Below, piece after piece: positions 20,929-30,460 of a stretch of DNA of 64,000 nt. This stretch comes from Klebsiella sp. RHBSTW-00484 (GTDB taxonomy: Bacteria; Pseudomonadota; Gammaproteobacteria; Enterobacterales; Enterobacteriaceae). Where the stretch lies: contig NZ_CP055481.1 of NCBI RefSeq assembly GCF_013705725.1, positions 310,001 to 374,000 of the forward strand, written 5' to 3'. The notes beneath the pieces were generated by a model that had not been told where the DNA came from, searched no databases, and was given only the letters and a program-made list of their open reading frames with translations. The position numbers were made by a program, and so were the translations under genes. Position 1 is the stretch's first letter, and each line of letters opens with the position of its first letter.

Positions 20929-21353
20929 TCTACTGCAACGGAAAATCTTACACACTCTTCTTGTCGTTGCTGATGGCCGCTGCGGATATTTCTCCACACG
21001 GCCAGCGCTTGTGCAAATCGCTGCTGGTTGAGGTGAGTCAAAATAGTATTGAGTGTGGGAGACGACGGGCCACAGCTAAAGGCTAAAGAGACCAGCGCAT
21101 CGTATTGTGATTGATTGAGCTGAATTTTGAGGTTCCGCTGGAGTTCCCGTTGGCATTGCAGGAGATCCACGATAAGTAAAGTATCCGCGACCTCCCGCGT
21201 AAAGTGACTGAAGATTTCATAGTCATTGAGAACATGGCCGTAGCCAATCACGCGCAGGCCGTTCTCATCCCAATAGGGGTCGAGCGCTAATCCTTGAACT
21301 TGTTTAATAAAGTTCAGACCCTGCGGGCTTAGCAACGGTTTCAGTGGGGACAT
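20925..21353 (-). CDS. Lysozyme-fold (GH24-like) protein lacking catalytic Glu
   Basis: This encodes 142 aa similar in layout to phage T4-type lysozymes (RrrD/GH24). The N-terminal helix and the loop YWDENGLRVIGYGHVL match the family's YxDxxGxxTIGYGH, so the catalytic Asp position (Asp28) is kept. The general acid Glu of the DEG/FEG motif is Gln here (KQVQGLAL), and the Thr of TIGYGH is Val. Without these, normal muramidase action is doubtful; a binding or inhibitor role is possible. No signal peptide and no holin or phage neighbours are present. A strong GAGGAAG ribosome site lies 5 nt from the ATG. Convergent with yhjB, overlapping 4 bp. Confidence 0.75.
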   Translation of the reverse strand: MSPLKPLLSPQGLNFIKQVQGLALDPYWDENGLRVIGYGHVLNDYEIFSHFTREVADTLLIVDLLQCQRELQRNLKIQLNQSQYDALVSLAFSCGPSSPTLNTILTHLNQQRFAQALAVWRNIRSGHQQRQEECVRFSVAVD

Positions 21354-21405
21354 TTGGGCTTCCTCTGTTTCTGGCCTGCAGTGTAGAGGAAAAGTTGATC
21401 ACTCC

Positions 21406-21954
21406 CTATTCGCCAGATGGCCCAGGCTGGTTGTAATCGTGACGCAGCAGGCCAAATAGCCAGTCATTATGCCAACGACCGTTGAGCCAATAACATTCGC
21501 GTAGCTCGCCTTCCTGCCGAAATCCAACCTTCTGTAGCAAGCTTTTTGACGCCTGATTGCCCGCGGTGACGGTTGCGGTGAGCCGCCTGATGCCGCCTGC
21601 GGAGAAGGCGTAATCGCACAGCGCGCGCAGGGATTCATAGCCGTAACCTTTGCCCTGCGCCTGGGGAGCAAACAGAAAGCCTACTTCGGCGCTATCGTTT
21701 GTGTGGTGATGGTATCCGGTGAAGCCAAGGGGCGAGTGAGTCTGTCGATCGCGTACCACCAGGCACAGCCAGTGGGCAGCGCCGGGCGACCATACAGGCA
21801 GGCGTGAATCAAAAATCTCGCGAATTTCAGCCACTGAACGAGCATCGGAGACGTAAAGCATCACCTGAGCGTCTTGTTGCAGAGAGAGAAAAAGCGGCCA
21901 GTCATCGAGCTGCAGCGGTGAGCAGCGCAGGCGTGGAGTAAGGAGTTCAGGCAT
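21406..21954 (-). CDS. GNAT-family N-acetyltransferase (RimJ/RimL type)
   Basis: This encodes 182 aa from MPELLTPRLRCSPL, a typical opening for RimJ/RimL-like acetyltransferases. The acetyl-CoA pyrophosphate loop is APQAQGKGYGYESL (about residues 95-110, matching Q/RxxGxG/A), followed by NQASKSLLQKVGFRQEGELRE. Such enzymes acetylate protein N-termini, spermidine or small molecules; the target is not evident. GGAAGC lies 6 nt before this ATG, so I preferred it to the ATG 36 bp upstream. It lies in the yhjB-treF gap, as an accessory gene relative to E. coli K-12. Confidence 0.85.
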   Translation of the reverse strand: MPELLTPRLRCSPLQLDDWPLFLSLQQDAQVMLYVSDARSVAEIREIFDSRLPVWSPGAAHWLCLVVRDRQTHSPLGFTGYHHHTNDSAEVGFLFAPQAQGKGYGYESLRALCDYAFSAGGIRRLTATVTAGNQASKSLLQKVGFRQEGELRECYWLNGRWHNDWLFGLLRHDYNQPGPSGE

Positions 21955-22022
21955 GATAAGGCTTCCGGCGAAAGTCGATGTCAAGAACATAGCAGGACAT
22001 CGACTCCGGGAATAGTGACCGG

Positions 22023-23675
22023 CTACGAAGGTTCGCCGTACAGACCGATTAACCGCCGCACCACGCCGTTGGTCCAGCCGAAGCCATCCTGGAGCGGATA
22101 TTCCCCGCCGCCGCCCTCATGCGGCGTGGCGCTGGCAATATGGTACTTTTCAATCAGCTTATGGTGCCGTTTGTAGTAATGGTTCACCGTTTGCAGCCAG
22201 CTTTGGGCAATCTCGTCACCCAGCGGGTCCTGACCGTACATTTTAAAACCCTGCACCGCCATCCACTGAAGCGGCGCCCAGCCGTTGGGTTTATCCCACT
22301 GCTCGCCGCTTTCATACTCGGTCGCCATGATGCCGCCGGGAGTCAGCAGGCGTGCGCGTACCGCATCGGCGAGCTGGTCAGCTTGTTCATGGGTCGCCAT
22401 GCCGACGTACAGCGCAACGATGCTGGCGGCAGAGAAGAGCGCCAACTGCTCGCGACGCCAGTCGTAATCGCGAAAGCAGCCGCTCTCGTCGTCCCATAGG
22501 TAGCGGGTGACTGCCGCCCGGCGGTCATTGGCCTTCTGGCGAAAAGCTGCTTCCGTCTCGCGATCGCCCTTCAGGCCAGAAAGATTGGCGATGGTGTTTT
22601 CCAGCTTGAACAGCAAGGCGTTCAAATCAATGGGGATAAACTGAGTGGTGCGGATGCTCGCCAGTCGGGTAACATCGCGCAGCCAGCGGCTGGAGTAATC
22701 CCAGCCGGATTCCGCCCCGGCCCGCAGGTCGCGGTAAACCTCGTTCGGCGGTCGCCCGGAGCGTTTTGCTGTTTCCACATCTTCACGCCAGGATTCGTCG
22801 CGCGGCGTATCGCGATCGTCCCAGTAGCGGTTCAGCAGCGAGCCGTCCGGCATGCGCACCACGTGGCGATAGGCCTGGTTAGGTATCAGCGATTCCGCGC
22901 CGTCCATCCAGAAGCGATATTCCATTTGCAGATGGTCAAGATAACGTTTTGCGCCGCGCACGCCATCCTCCTCGAACAGTTCGACCATCAGCGCGAAGAC
23001 CGGCGGCTGCGAGCGGCTGAGATAGTAGGTGCGGTTGCCGTTAGGGATATGGCCATACATTTCAATCATCCACGCGAAGTTGTCGGCCATGCATTTCAGC
23101 AAATCTTCCCGGCCGCTTTCCGCCAGCCCCAACATGGTGAAGTAGGAGTCCCAGTAATAGGTTTCGCTGAAACGCCCGCCGGGTACGATGTAGGACTGGG
23201 GTAACGCCAGCAGTGATGACCAGGGAATATGATCCTGCGGTTCGCGGGTGAGGATCGGCCACAGATTATCGATATGCTCTTTAAGCGATCGCTTGGGATC
23301 GGAGACATAATCCTCGGCGCGGTCGTCCGGCAGCCAGAAGTGTTCTTCAACGAACTGGCGTAAATCAAAGTCGGGCGTGCGTCTCACGCGACGATAGTGG
23401 ATCAAGATATCCAGCGGATCCTGCTTCGGCGCGCAGTCAGGGAAGGTTTTGCTATCGATGAAAATACGTGATTTTTGCACGTGGGCGAACAGTTCCAGAT
23501 AGCGGTCCGCCGGGGTCAGGGCGTCCGAGGCGGGCAGCCCTTCGATGATCTCCGGTTCAGGTTCGGCGTCGAACATTTCATCCAGTTTTAACTCATACGG
23601 ATCGGCTTCGTAGCACAGATCGTTTTCGATCCTCAACTCGTCGTCATCAACGTTGCGTAATTTCTGGCTGAACAT
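22023..23675 (-). CDS. treF: Cytoplasmic trehalase TreF
   Basis: This encodes 550 aa of glycoside hydrolase family 37 and splits trehalose to two glucose molecules in the cytoplasm. Both trehalase signatures are present: [15 protein letters not shown] and [13 protein letters not shown]. The glycine-rich [17 protein letters not shown] stretch is near the C-terminus. It has no signal peptide; the acidic N-terminal extension ([18 protein letters not shown]) separates it from periplasmic TreA. Start at MFSQKLRN gives the family's usual length, about 549 aa; the open frame extends 45 codons upstream without support. In E. coli it is RpoS-dependent. Confidence 0.96.
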   Translation of the reverse strand: MFSQKLRNVDDDELRIENDLCYEADPYELKLDEMFDAEPEPEIIEGLPASDALTPADRYLELFAHVQKSRIFIDSKTFPDCAPKQDPLDILIHYRRVRRTPDFDLRQFVEEHFWLPDDRAEDYVSDPKRSLKEHIDNLWPILTREPQDHIPWSSLLALPQSYIVPGGRFSETYYWDSYFTMLGLAESGREDLLKCMADNFAWMIEMYGHIPNGNRTYYLSRSQPPVFALMVELFEEDGVRGAKRYLDHLQMEYRFWMDGAESLIPNQAYRHVVRMPDGSLLNRYWDDRDTPRDESWREDVETAKRSGRPPNEVYRDLRAGAESGWDYSSRWLRDVTRLASIRTTQFIPIDLNALLFKLENTIANLSGLKGDRETEAAFRQKANDRRAAVTRYLWDDESGCFRDYDWRREQLALFSAASIVALYVGMATHEQADQLADAVRARLLTPGGIMATEYESGEQWDKPNGWAPLQWMAVQGFKMYGQDPLGDEIAQSWLQTVNHYYKRHHKLIEKYHIASATPHEGGGGEYPLQDGFGWTNGVVRRLIGLYGEPS

Positions 23676-23938
23676 AGTTATGCGGGCCTCCGGATTGCGT
23701 CTGTAGAGGATGCCGGGCGCGCCCGACCTATCTATTAAGCGTAGACATTCGCAGCGGGATGCGGGAGGTAAAGTGTGCGGTAGATCACGATTTTCGCTGA
23801 GCAGTGGCAACCAGCTATAACTTTAATTATCTGATTTTATGCATTAAAAATATTTAATCGCTCCGATTTCACGAGAGAAATTCGGAGCAATCGTTTTGCA
23901 ACAAAATCTAAATTCTTTTTGCCTGGAACAGCGAAAGA

Positions 23939-25087
23939 TTATTCCCACGCGGCTTCCAGCATCTCCAGCAGCTGTTCGCTGGTCAGCATCACCGGGTTAG
24001 CCTTCATCGATGATGAGCTGCTGGCGGCGAGCGCCGCAGGCTCCAGGGCGTCGCGCGGTACGCCGAGATCGTGCAGATTGCCCAGACCCGCGCGCTGGCT
24101 CCACTCTCGCAGGCTCTCCCAGGCGTTGCTCGGCTCAACATCCAGCCCGGCGGCCAGCCATTGCCGCACCTCAGCAAAGCGTTGTTTGATTTTCTCATCG
24201 CTAATCTGCGCTTCATTCAGCGCCAGGCCGAAGGGTAGCAGGCTGCCGCAAAGCGCGCCGTGGGCGGCATTGCTTAGGCCGCCCAGCGGACCAGCCAGGC
24301 CGTGGATCACGCCGAGTCCGGCATTGGCCAGCGCCAGACCGCCGCACAGGCTGACCCACGCCATCTCGTCGCGGCTATCCGGGCACTCTTTTTCCATTAG
24401 CGTTTTGAGGGCCTTAATGCCGCGCGGGATCGTCTCCCGGCACAGCGCATCGGTAAAGGGATTGGTACGGGTGCAGAGGTATGGCTCGATCACCTGGGTG
24501 ATGGCGTCGAGGCCGGAAGCTAACGTCACTGCTCGCGGTGCGTTGTCAGTGAGCGATGGGTCAACAATCGCCAGGTCCGGCAGCATACGATCGTCGCGCA
24601 GGCTCACTTTACGCTGCTGTTCGGGGACGTTAATCACCGCATTTTTCGTCACCTCCGCTCCTGTGCCAGCGGTTGTGGGGATAGCGACGAACGGTAGCGG
24701 GTTAGCCTCTAACACGCGCCCGGTACCAACCACCTCCAGATACTCGAGAGCCGCTCCCTGAGCCGGAACCAGCGCCGCAATCGCTTTGCCTGCGTCAATC
24801 ACCGCGCCGCCACCGAGACTGACCACCGCCCCGATGCCCTTTTCCCGCGCCAGGCGAACGCCCTGTTCAATATCCTGTAAGCAAGGTTCATGGGCGATAG
24901 ATAGAGTGGTGACGTCAAGCTGATGCGCGCGCAGTTCCGCCAGCAAAAACTCAGCGCGTTGCAGGCTGGCGCCGTGAACCAGCAGTATCTGCGCGGAATG
25001 CCCGGCGAGCCAGGGGGCTGCGCTACGAGCAAGGCCGCGTCCAAAGCGGATATTGCCCGGTGTTAAAACGTTAAAAGGGGTCAACAT
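23939..25087 (-). CDS. Iron-containing-type alcohol dehydrogenase
   Basis: This encodes 382 aa from MLTPFNVLTPGNIRFG. It belongs to the group III (iron-dependent) ADH family: the NAD-binding SLGGGAVIDAGKAIA and TTAGTGAEVTKNAV motifs are clear. Metal ligands in the family are Asp, His, His, His. Here the first pair reads GLDAITQVIEPYL, so the second ligand is Gln rather than His. The later GVIHGLAGPLGG and NAAHG histidines are kept. Metal dependence and activity are therefore uncertain, though I believe a subset of the family has this change. The substrate is unknown. It is divergent from a GST gene across 120 bp; a 412-aa start at 25177 is also open. Confidence 0.85.
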   Translation of the reverse strand: MLTPFNVLTPGNIRFGRGLARSAAPWLAGHSAQILLVHGASLQRAEFLLAELRAHQLDVTTLSIAHEPCLQDIEQGVRLAREKGIGAVVSLGGGAVIDAGKAIAALVPAQGAALEYLEVVGTGRVLEANPLPFVAIPTTAGTGAEVTKNAVINVPEQQRKVSLRDDRMLPDLAIVDPSLTDNAPRAVTLASGLDAITQVIEPYLCTRTNPFTDALCRETIPRGIKALKTLMEKECPDSRDEMAWVSLCGGLALANAGLGVIHGLAGPLGGLSNAAHGALCGSLLPFGLALNEAQISDEKIKQRFAEVRQWLAAGLDVEPSNAWESLREWSQRAGLGNLHDLGVPRDALEPAALAASSSSSMKANPVMLTSEQLLEMLEAAWE

Positions 25088-25207
25088 GTCGGGTACCTGT
25101 TCTGGAGAAAAATCCTGCAATCCACTATACACATTATCCAGATGTACACGTGTTGCGGTTGGAGTATTGTGAAACAACCATCTCTTTTGATTGCGGAATT
25201 GCTGACA

Positions 25208-25831
25208 ATGATAAAAATACTGGGCAAGCGCTCATCAATTAACGTGCGTAAAGTGCTGTGGACCTGTGAAGAGGCAGGGCTGGATTATCAGCAGGAAGAT
25301 TATGGGAGTGGGTTCCAGTCAATCGAGACGCCTGAGTTTCGTGCCCTTAACCCGAATAGCCTGGTGCCGGTGCTGCTGGATGATGACTTTGTTTTGTGGG
25401 AGTCGAACAGTATTTGCCGCTACCTGGCGCGTAAAGCGGGGCGGGAAGACCTGCTCCCCAGCGCACCGCAGGCTGCCGCTGAGGTTGAGCACTGGATGGA
25501 CTGGCAGGCGACGGAGTTTAACAATGCCTGGCGCTACGCTTTTATGGGGCTGGTGCGCAAGGATCCACGCTTTCAGGACCCGGCGGCGATTAAAGAGAGT
25601 ATTGCCGCCTGGACCCGCTGCGTGCAGATCGTTAATGCGCAGCTTCAGCAGACCAGAGCATGGGTCACCGGTAGCCAGTTTACCCTCGCGGATATTGTCC
25701 TTGGCCTGTCGGTGCATCGCTGGAAAATGACGCCGTTCGCCCATCCGGAAATGGCGGAAGTCGAGCGCTGGTATATGGCGCTGAATCAGCGTTCGGCGTT
25801 TAAGCGCCATGGGAATAATGGCGTGGCGTAA
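25208..25831 (+). CDS. Glutathione S-transferase family protein
   Basis: This encodes 207 aa. The N-terminal thioredoxin-like domain begins MIKILGKRSSINVRKVLW and holds the glutathione-binding NSLVPVL and WESNSICRYLA (Glu-Ser) motifs at about residues 50-70. The C-terminal helical domain has FTLADIVLGLSVHRW with the conserved Asp cap. It resembles E. coli GstB in pattern. Cytoplasmic; substrate unknown. Sitting beside gor (glutathione reductase) and an ADH, it suggests glutathione-linked detoxification. The start at 25208 fits the domain edge, although its ribosome site is weak; upstream ATGs add unrelated residues. Confidence 0.88.
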   Translation: MIKILGKRSSINVRKVLWTCEEAGLDYQQEDYGSGFQSIETPEFRALNPNSLVPVLLDDDFVLWESNSICRYLARKAGREDLLPSAPQAAAEVEHWMDWQATEFNNAWRYAFMGLVRKDPRFQDPAAIKESIAAWTRCVQIVNAQLQQTRAWVTGSQFTLADIVLGLSVHRWKMTPFAHPEMAEVERWYMALNQRSAFKRHGNNGVA

Positions 25832-25836
25832 ATATA

Positions 25837-25864
25837 AAAAAGAAGCTCCAGGGAGCTTCTTTTT
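25837..25864. terminator. Bidirectional terminator between GST and gor
   Basis: AAGAAGCTCC-ag-GGAGCTTCTT is flanked by As on the left and Ts on the right, so it works in both directions for the convergent genes. This is the clearest intrinsic terminator in the region. Confidence 0.9.
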
Positions 25865-25886
25865 ATCGACCAATGAGTGCCTTACC

Positions 25887-27239
25887 TTAGCGCATCGTCA
25901 CAAATTCTTCCGATGCCGTCGGGTGAATCGCCACGGTATTATCGAAGTCTTTCTTAGTCGCGCCCATTTTCAGCGCCACCGCGAAGCCTTGCAGCATTTC
26001 GTCCATACCAAAACCGATGCCGTGAATACCGACAATCTTCTCTTCCGGGCCAACGCAGACCAGCTTCATGCGGCACGGCTGGCGGTGCGAGGTCACCGCG
26101 GTGTACATGGCGGTGAAAGAGGATTTATACACCTTCACTGCGTCATCACCGTACTGCTCGCGCGCCTGCGGCTCGGTTAAGCCGACGGTGCCGATAGGCG
26201 GATGGCTGAAGACCACGGTCGGGATGTTGCTGTAGTCCAGATGCTCGTCCGGCTTGTTGTTAAATAAGCGCTCGGAGAGACGACGACCGGCGGCAACCGC
26301 CACTGGGGTCAGCTCAACGGCACCGGTATTATCGCCAACGGCGTAAATGCCAGAAACGTTGGTATTCTGGAATTTATCGACGACGATATAGCCTTTATCG
26401 TTGGTTTTCACACCTGTAACGGCGAGGTTGAAGTTATCGTTTGCCGGTTCGCGACCAATCGCCCAAATCAGGCAGTCGACGGTCTGGCTGCGGCCATCTT
26501 CCAGCTCCAGGGTCAGGCTGCCATCGGCATTCTTGACCACCGCTTTCGGAATGGCGTTGGTGTGCAGCTGCGGGCCTTCGGCGTTCATCACTTCGACCAG
26601 CGTCTCGACGATCAGCGGATCAAAGCTGCGCAGCGGCGCGTGTTTACGCACAAACAGGTGAGTTTGTGCGCCCAGGCCATTAATCACGCCCGCCAGCTCA
26701 ACGGCGATATAGCCTGCGCCAACCACCGCAACACGTTTCGGCAGCGCCGGCAGTTCGAAGAAGCCATCGGAATCGATGCCGTACTCGACGCCCGGAATAT
26801 TCGGATGACTCGGACGGCCACCGGTGGCGATCAGGATATGATCGGCAGTGATCGTTTCACCATTCACTTCCACGGTTTTCGCATCGACAAAGCGCGCGAA
26901 GCCCTTAATCACATCGACTTTGTTTTTACCCAGCACGTTATCGTAAGAGGTGTGGATACGGTCGATATAGGCGCTACGGCTGGCGATCAGTTTGTCCCAG
27001 TCGAAGTTATTGATGGTGGCATCAAAGCCGTAATCCGGGCCATACAGATGGATTGCTTCGCGGATCTGCGCCGCATGCCACATGACTTTCTTCGGCACGC
27101 AGCCGACGTTCACGCAGGTGCCGCCCAGGTCTTTGGCTTCAATCAGCGCGCACTTCTGTCCATACATTGCCGCACGGTTGATGGAGGCGATGCCGCCGCT
27201 GCCGCCGCCGATAGCGATGTAGTCATAATGTTTGGTCAT
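25887..27239 (-). CDS. gor: Glutathione reductase
   Basis: This encodes 450 aa, the standard length. It is a cytoplasmic FAD/NADPH oxidoreductase that reduces glutathione disulfide. FAD motif GGGSGGIA lies near the N-terminus, and the redox-active disulfide is [13 protein letters not shown] (Cys42, Cys47). NADPH motif [15 protein letters not shown] motif 2 YAVGDNTG and the C-terminal active-site HPTASEEF (His and Glu) are present. The true start is [10 protein letters not shown]; an upstream open stretch of 30 codons is not part of the protein. In E. coli gor is linked to OxyR; no OxyR site was sought in detail here. Confidence 0.98.
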   Translation of the reverse strand: MTKHYDYIAIGGGSGGIASINRAAMYGQKCALIEAKDLGGTCVNVGCVPKKVMWHAAQIREAIHLYGPDYGFDATINNFDWDKLIASRSAYIDRIHTSYDNVLGKNKVDVIKGFARFVDAKTVEVNGETITADHILIATGGRPSHPNIPGVEYGIDSDGFFELPALPKRVAVVGAGYIAVELAGVINGLGAQTHLFVRKHAPLRSFDPLIVETLVEVMNAEGPQLHTNAIPKAVVKNADGSLTLELEDGRSQTVDCLIWAIGREPANDNFNLAVTGVKTNDKGYIVVDKFQNTNVSGIYAVGDNTGAVELTPVAVAAGRRLSERLFNNKPDEHLDYSNIPTVVFSHPPIGTVGLTEPQAREQYGDDAVKVYKSSFTAMYTAVTSHRQPCRMKLVCVGPEEKIVGIHGIGFGMDEMLQGFAVALKMGATKKDFDNTVAIHPTASEEFVTMR

Positions 27240-27310
27240 GGCTCTGGTCCTTATTATTGAATGGCCGCGATTGTAGCGCGAGGCGTAAAAGGTTCCACCG
27301 ATGGTTGCGA

Positions 27311-28153
27311 TTACTCTGGCACGATCCAACTGACCGTTGCGTGGCCGATACCGTTCGGTACCAGTTTCTTATGCAGCCACGGCAGCACGTTGTTCATCTG
27401 CTGCTCCAGCTTCCACGGTGGGTTGATGACGATCATCCCGGAGGCGGTCATGCCGCGCTGATCGCTGTCCGGGCGTACCGCCAGCTCAATTTGCAGAATT
27501 TTGCGAATGCCGGTGGCTTCTAACTCTTTGATCATGCGCTTAATCTGTGCTCGCAGCACCACCGGATACCACAGCGCGTAGGTACCGGTCGCAAAGCGCT
27601 TGTAGCCTTCATGAATACCGGTCACTACCGCCTGGTAGTCGCTTTTGATTTCGTAAGGCGGGTCGATAAGCACTAGCCCACGGCGAGAAACGGGCGGCAG
27701 CTTAGATTTAAGTTGCTGGTAGCCATCGGCTTTTTCCACGCGGGCGCGGTCGTCTTTCTGAAACTCGGAGCGCAGCAGCGGGAAATCGCTCGGGTGCAGC
27801 TCGGTCATCTGTAGGCTGTCATGCTCGCGCAGCAGCTGACGGGCAATCAGTGGGGAGCCCGGGTAGTAGCGCAATTGACCGCTGCGGTTGAAATGCTGGA
27901 CGACGGAGATATACGGCTCCAGCTCGGCGGGCAGGTCATCCTGCTGCCAGATGCGGGCGATACCTTCAAGATATTCACCAGTACGCTCGGCGTGCTCGCC
28001 GCTCAGCTGATAGCGGCCTGCACCGGCGTGGGTATCCAGATAGAGAAACGGTTTTTCTTTCTCTTTGAGCGATTCAATGATCAGACTCTGAACGGTGTGT
28101 TTAAGGACGTCGGCGTGGTTGCCTGCGTGAAAGCTGTGGCGATAACTGAGCAT
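27311..28153 (-). CDS. rlmJ: 23S rRNA (adenine2030-N6)-methyltransferase
   Basis: This encodes 280 aa and makes m6A2030 in 23S rRNA, using S-adenosylmethionine. The N-terminus [19 protein letters not shown] is diagnostic, and the catalytic motif DPPY is at residues 164-167 (LIDPPYEIK). Length and sequence match E. coli RlmJ (YhiR) nearly throughout. In E. coli K-12 it is directly next to prlC. Here 4.7 kb of other genes (DUF1471, bioH, gntX, nfuA, gntT) lies between them. Confidence 0.97.
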   Translation of the reverse strand: MLSYRHSFHAGNHADVLKHTVQSLIIESLKEKEKPFLYLDTHAGAGRYQLSGEHAERTGEYLEGIARIWQQDDLPAELEPYISVVQHFNRSGQLRYYPGSPLIARQLLREHDSLQMTELHPSDFPLLRSEFQKDDRARVEKADGYQQLKSKLPPVSRRGLVLIDPPYEIKSDYQAVVTGIHEGYKRFATGTYALWYPVVLRAQIKRMIKELEATGIRKILQIELAVRPDSDQRGMTASGMIVINPPWKLEQQMNNVLPWLHKKLVPNGIGHATVSWIVPE

Positions 28154-28296
28154 GGATGTGGTGATTCCGGGAAGTAAACAAGATAACCGATAGTTTACCG
28201 CAGATCCGCCTGGATTACCGCCTCCGGCACCGGGCTGTTTCAATTACGAAAACATAACCGTGGCATAAAAACGTCAAGCAGAGGGGCTAGCGCCTT

Positions 28297-28456
28297 TCCC
28301 GGAGGCGGTGCTGCGCATCTGTTCGGGCTACAGGCCCGTGCGCTTTTCTGTCATTGCCCGGCGGCGCTTCGCTTGCGTGAGCCTACGGAGAACTCATAAC
28401 CTGATGATATTGTGTGTTTTGTAGGCCGGGTAAGGCGCTAGCCGTCACCCGGCAAA
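28297..28456. repeat. BIME cluster (three REP units)
   Basis: REP-like units occur near 28297-28333 (cccggaggcggtgctgcgc, gggctac), 28352-28390 (gcccggcggcgcttcgcttg, gcctac) and 28420-28455 (gtaggccgggtaaggcgc, cacccggc). This cluster fills most of the 372-bp gap between rlmJ and the DUF1471 gene, where nothing else is seen. It marks one edge of the relocated bioH-gntT block. Confidence 0.85.
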
Positions 28457-28497
28457 AATACGGGCACTGTGTCTAAAACGGGTTTGTCATCAGTCTC

Positions 28498-28519
28498 AAG
28501 CGGGTCCTGAGACCCGCTT
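28498..28519 (-). terminator. Hairpin just after the DUF1471 gene
   Basis: AAGCGGGTC-ctga-GACCCGCTT is a perfect 9-bp stem with a tetraloop, 6 bp beyond the stop. It lacks a T run but fits a 3'-end stem-loop. Confidence 0.6.
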
Positions 28520-28525
28520 ACTGGC

Positions 28526-28795
28526 TTACTTGTAGACGTCCGCGTTCGCGTGAACCGTTTTCTCGTTCTTCTCGCCTGCAATCACCACAAAATAGGTGCC
28601 GCCCAGCTCATCCGCTTTTTTCGACAGATCTTGTCTTGCATCCATCGGAGAGGTTGTTTTTGACGTCGTAATCGTACCAATTTTGGTCAGATTCAGTTTA
28701 GCCAACTCATCTTTTTGAATTTCCTTGGCAGCGAACGCGCCGAAGGACAGTGAACCAATCACCAGAGATGCAACAATACCTGTAACAAGTTTCAT
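28526..28795 (-). CDS. YdgH/BhsA/McbA-like (DUF1471) periplasmic protein
   Basis: This is an 89-aa small secreted protein. The signal peptide covers residues 1-22 (MKLVTGIVASLVIGSLSFGAFA). The mature part contains the DUF1471 pattern: KIGTITTSKTTSPMDARQDLSKKADELGGTYFVVIAGE, ending in a short strand VHANADVYK. Family members (BhsA, McbA, YhcN, YjfN) are stress- or biofilm-linked envelope proteins without enzymatic function. This copy stands alone between a BIME cluster and bioH. Which paralogue it is cannot be decided by eye. Confidence 0.85.
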   Translation of the reverse strand: MKLVTGIVASLVIGSLSFGAFAAKEIQKDELAKLNLTKIGTITTSKTTSPMDARQDLSKKADELGGTYFVVIAGEKNEKTVHANADVYK

Positions 28796-28906
28796 AGCCT
28801 CTACTCTCCATTAGGTTGTTTTTTTTAGGTCGCGGAGGCGACATGAAATAGTCAACCGCCGCAACAACCTAAGTATTGTCGGGCCCTGCGTTTTTACCAT
28901 GTCCCG

Positions 28907-29689
28907 CTAAAAATATTTCCTGACCTGAGTCTTTAGCGCCACCAGCGTGGCGCAAAATTCCTGCGGATGAGAGATAAACGGCGCGTGGGCGGCTTTATCG
29001 AAGATGATGGATTGGCTCTGTGGCCACAACGCGTCGAGAACCGGCACGATTTTTCGCGGCACCAGACCATCCAGCCGACCGTACAGACGTAAAAACGGCA
29101 GCGTTAGCGCCGTCAGCGGCTGGCGTAAATCGGCGGTTTTGAGGATCTCCAGCCCGCCGTTTAGCACTTCTGGCGCAGGCATAGGCAGCGACAGCACCGT
29201 CTTCTTCAGCGCTCTGGCATCCTGGCGGGCGCTCTCGGTTCCCATGGTTTGCAGCGCCAGAAAACGCTCGACGGTGCGCTGAAAATCTTCACTCAGTTGC
29301 TGTTGAAAACCGCTCAGCACGTCGGGTTTGATTCCCGGCCAGCTATCGTGAGCGCTAAAACAGGGAGAAGAGGCGACGGTGACCAGCGCCTGCACGCGGT
29401 CGGGGTGAGTTAACGCAACCTGACTTGCCACCAGCCCGCCGAGGCTCCAGCCCAGCCAGATAGCGTGCTCTGGTGCTTTGGCGAGCACCTGCTGCGCCAT
29501 CTCCTGGAGCGACAGAGCGCCAAAGTCGCCGCTGCGGCCATAGCCCGGAAGGTCGACGAGGTGCAGCGTGAAATGCGAGGCCAGTTCCGGCGTGATGCAA
29601 TCCCACACTTGCGCATTCAGCCCCCATCCGTGCAGCAGCACAAGATGACAATTTCCTTCGCCCGTGGTTTGCCACCAGATCTCTTTCAT
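28907..29689 (-). CDS. bioH: Pimeloyl-[acyl-carrier protein] methyl ester esterase
   Basis: This encodes 260 aa of the alpha/beta-hydrolase fold and removes the methyl group from pimeloyl-ACP methyl ester, ending the disguised fatty-acid phase of biotin synthesis. The catalytic triad is visible at E. coli numbering: Ser82 in GWSLGG, Asp207 in YGRLDG, His235 in KAAHAP. An HGWGLN oxyanion loop is near the N-terminus. Cytoplasmic. It is divergent from gntX across 38 bp, as in E. coli. Confidence 0.96.
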   Translation of the reverse strand: MKEIWWQTTGEGNCHLVLLHGWGLNAQVWDCITPELASHFTLHLVDLPGYGRSGDFGALSLQEMAQQVLAKAPEHAIWLGWSLGGLVASQVALTHPDRVQALVTVASSPCFSAHDSWPGIKPDVLSGFQQQLSEDFQRTVERFLALQTMGTESARQDARALKKTVLSLPMPAPEVLNGGLEILKTADLRQPLTALTLPFLRLYGRLDGLVPRKIVPVLDALWPQSQSIIFDKAAHAPFISHPQEFCATLVALKTQVRKYF

Positions 29690-29727
29690 CGGTTACTGTT
29701 CTCTTTCCATCAAGTATGAGGGGAAAT

Positions 29728-30402
29728 ATGCTAACAGCACACAGCTTATGCTGGCTATGCCAAATGCCGCTGGCCATCGCCCGCTGGGGGATCTGCTCGC
29801 GATGCGCTGCATCGTTGCTGGCGTCTGAGCCGCTCTGTCCTCAGTGTGGGCTACCTGCTCAGGCAGGCCTGCTGCCGTGCGGTCGCTGCCTGCAAAAACC
29901 GCCGCCGTGGCAGCGGCTGGTGGCGGTGAATGACTATCGATCGCCGCTGAGCGGGATGATTCACCAGCTGAAATTCAGCAAACGACCAGAGCTAGCTCCG
30001 GCGCTGGCGCGTCTTCTGCTGTTGCGTATTCATCAGAGCAGGGGGCTTCCCAAACCAGATAGAATTATCAGCGTGCCGCTCTGGCAGCGTCGTCAGTGGA
30101 GGCGGGGTTTTAATCAGAGCGATCTGCTGTGCCGCCCGCTGGCGCGTTGGATGGGCTGTGCCTGGCGTAGCGATGCGCTCACTCGCCAGCGTCGTACCGC
30201 CACCCAGCATCAGCTCAGCGCCAGATTGCGCAAACAGAACCTGAAAAACGCCTTTCAGCTTGAATTGTCGGTACGGGGTCACCATATCGCCATTGTGGAT
30301 GATGTCGTCACAACCGGAAGCACCGTCGCCGAGATATCCCGCCTGCTTTTGCGAAACGGCGCCGCGACGGTTCAGGTATGGTGTATATGCCGTACCTTGT
30401 AG
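29728..30402 (+). CDS. gntX: ComF-family phosphoribosyltransferase-like protein GntX
   Basis: This encodes 224 aa. The N-terminus has paired cysteines typical of a zinc ribbon (CWLC, CSRC, CPQC, CGRC in the first 60 residues). A phosphoribosyltransferase-type domain with the PRPP loop IVDDVVTTGST follows near residue 195. It belongs to the ComF/GntX (YhgH) family; in naturally competent bacteria ComF assists DNA uptake, but the role here is not defined. AGGGGA precedes the ATG at 29728. nfuA follows 58 bp later in the same direction. Confidence 0.92.
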   Translation: MLTAHSLCWLCQMPLAIARWGICSRCAASLLASEPLCPQCGLPAQAGLLPCGRCLQKPPPWQRLVAVNDYRSPLSGMIHQLKFSKRPELAPALARLLLLRIHQSRGLPKPDRIISVPLWQRRQWRRGFNQSDLLCRPLARWMGCAWRSDALTRQRRTATQHQLSARLRKQNLKNAFQLELSVRGHHIAIVDDVVTTGSTVAEISRLLLRNGAATVQVWCICRTL

Positions 30403-30460
30403 ACCCCTGCTGATGGGCGTATTATAACCAAGTAAAATAGTCAACTATTAGGCCAACGCT

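Noticed and set aside
26562..27260. 232-codon plus-strand frame over gor
   Set aside because: Antisense shadow of glutathione reductase.
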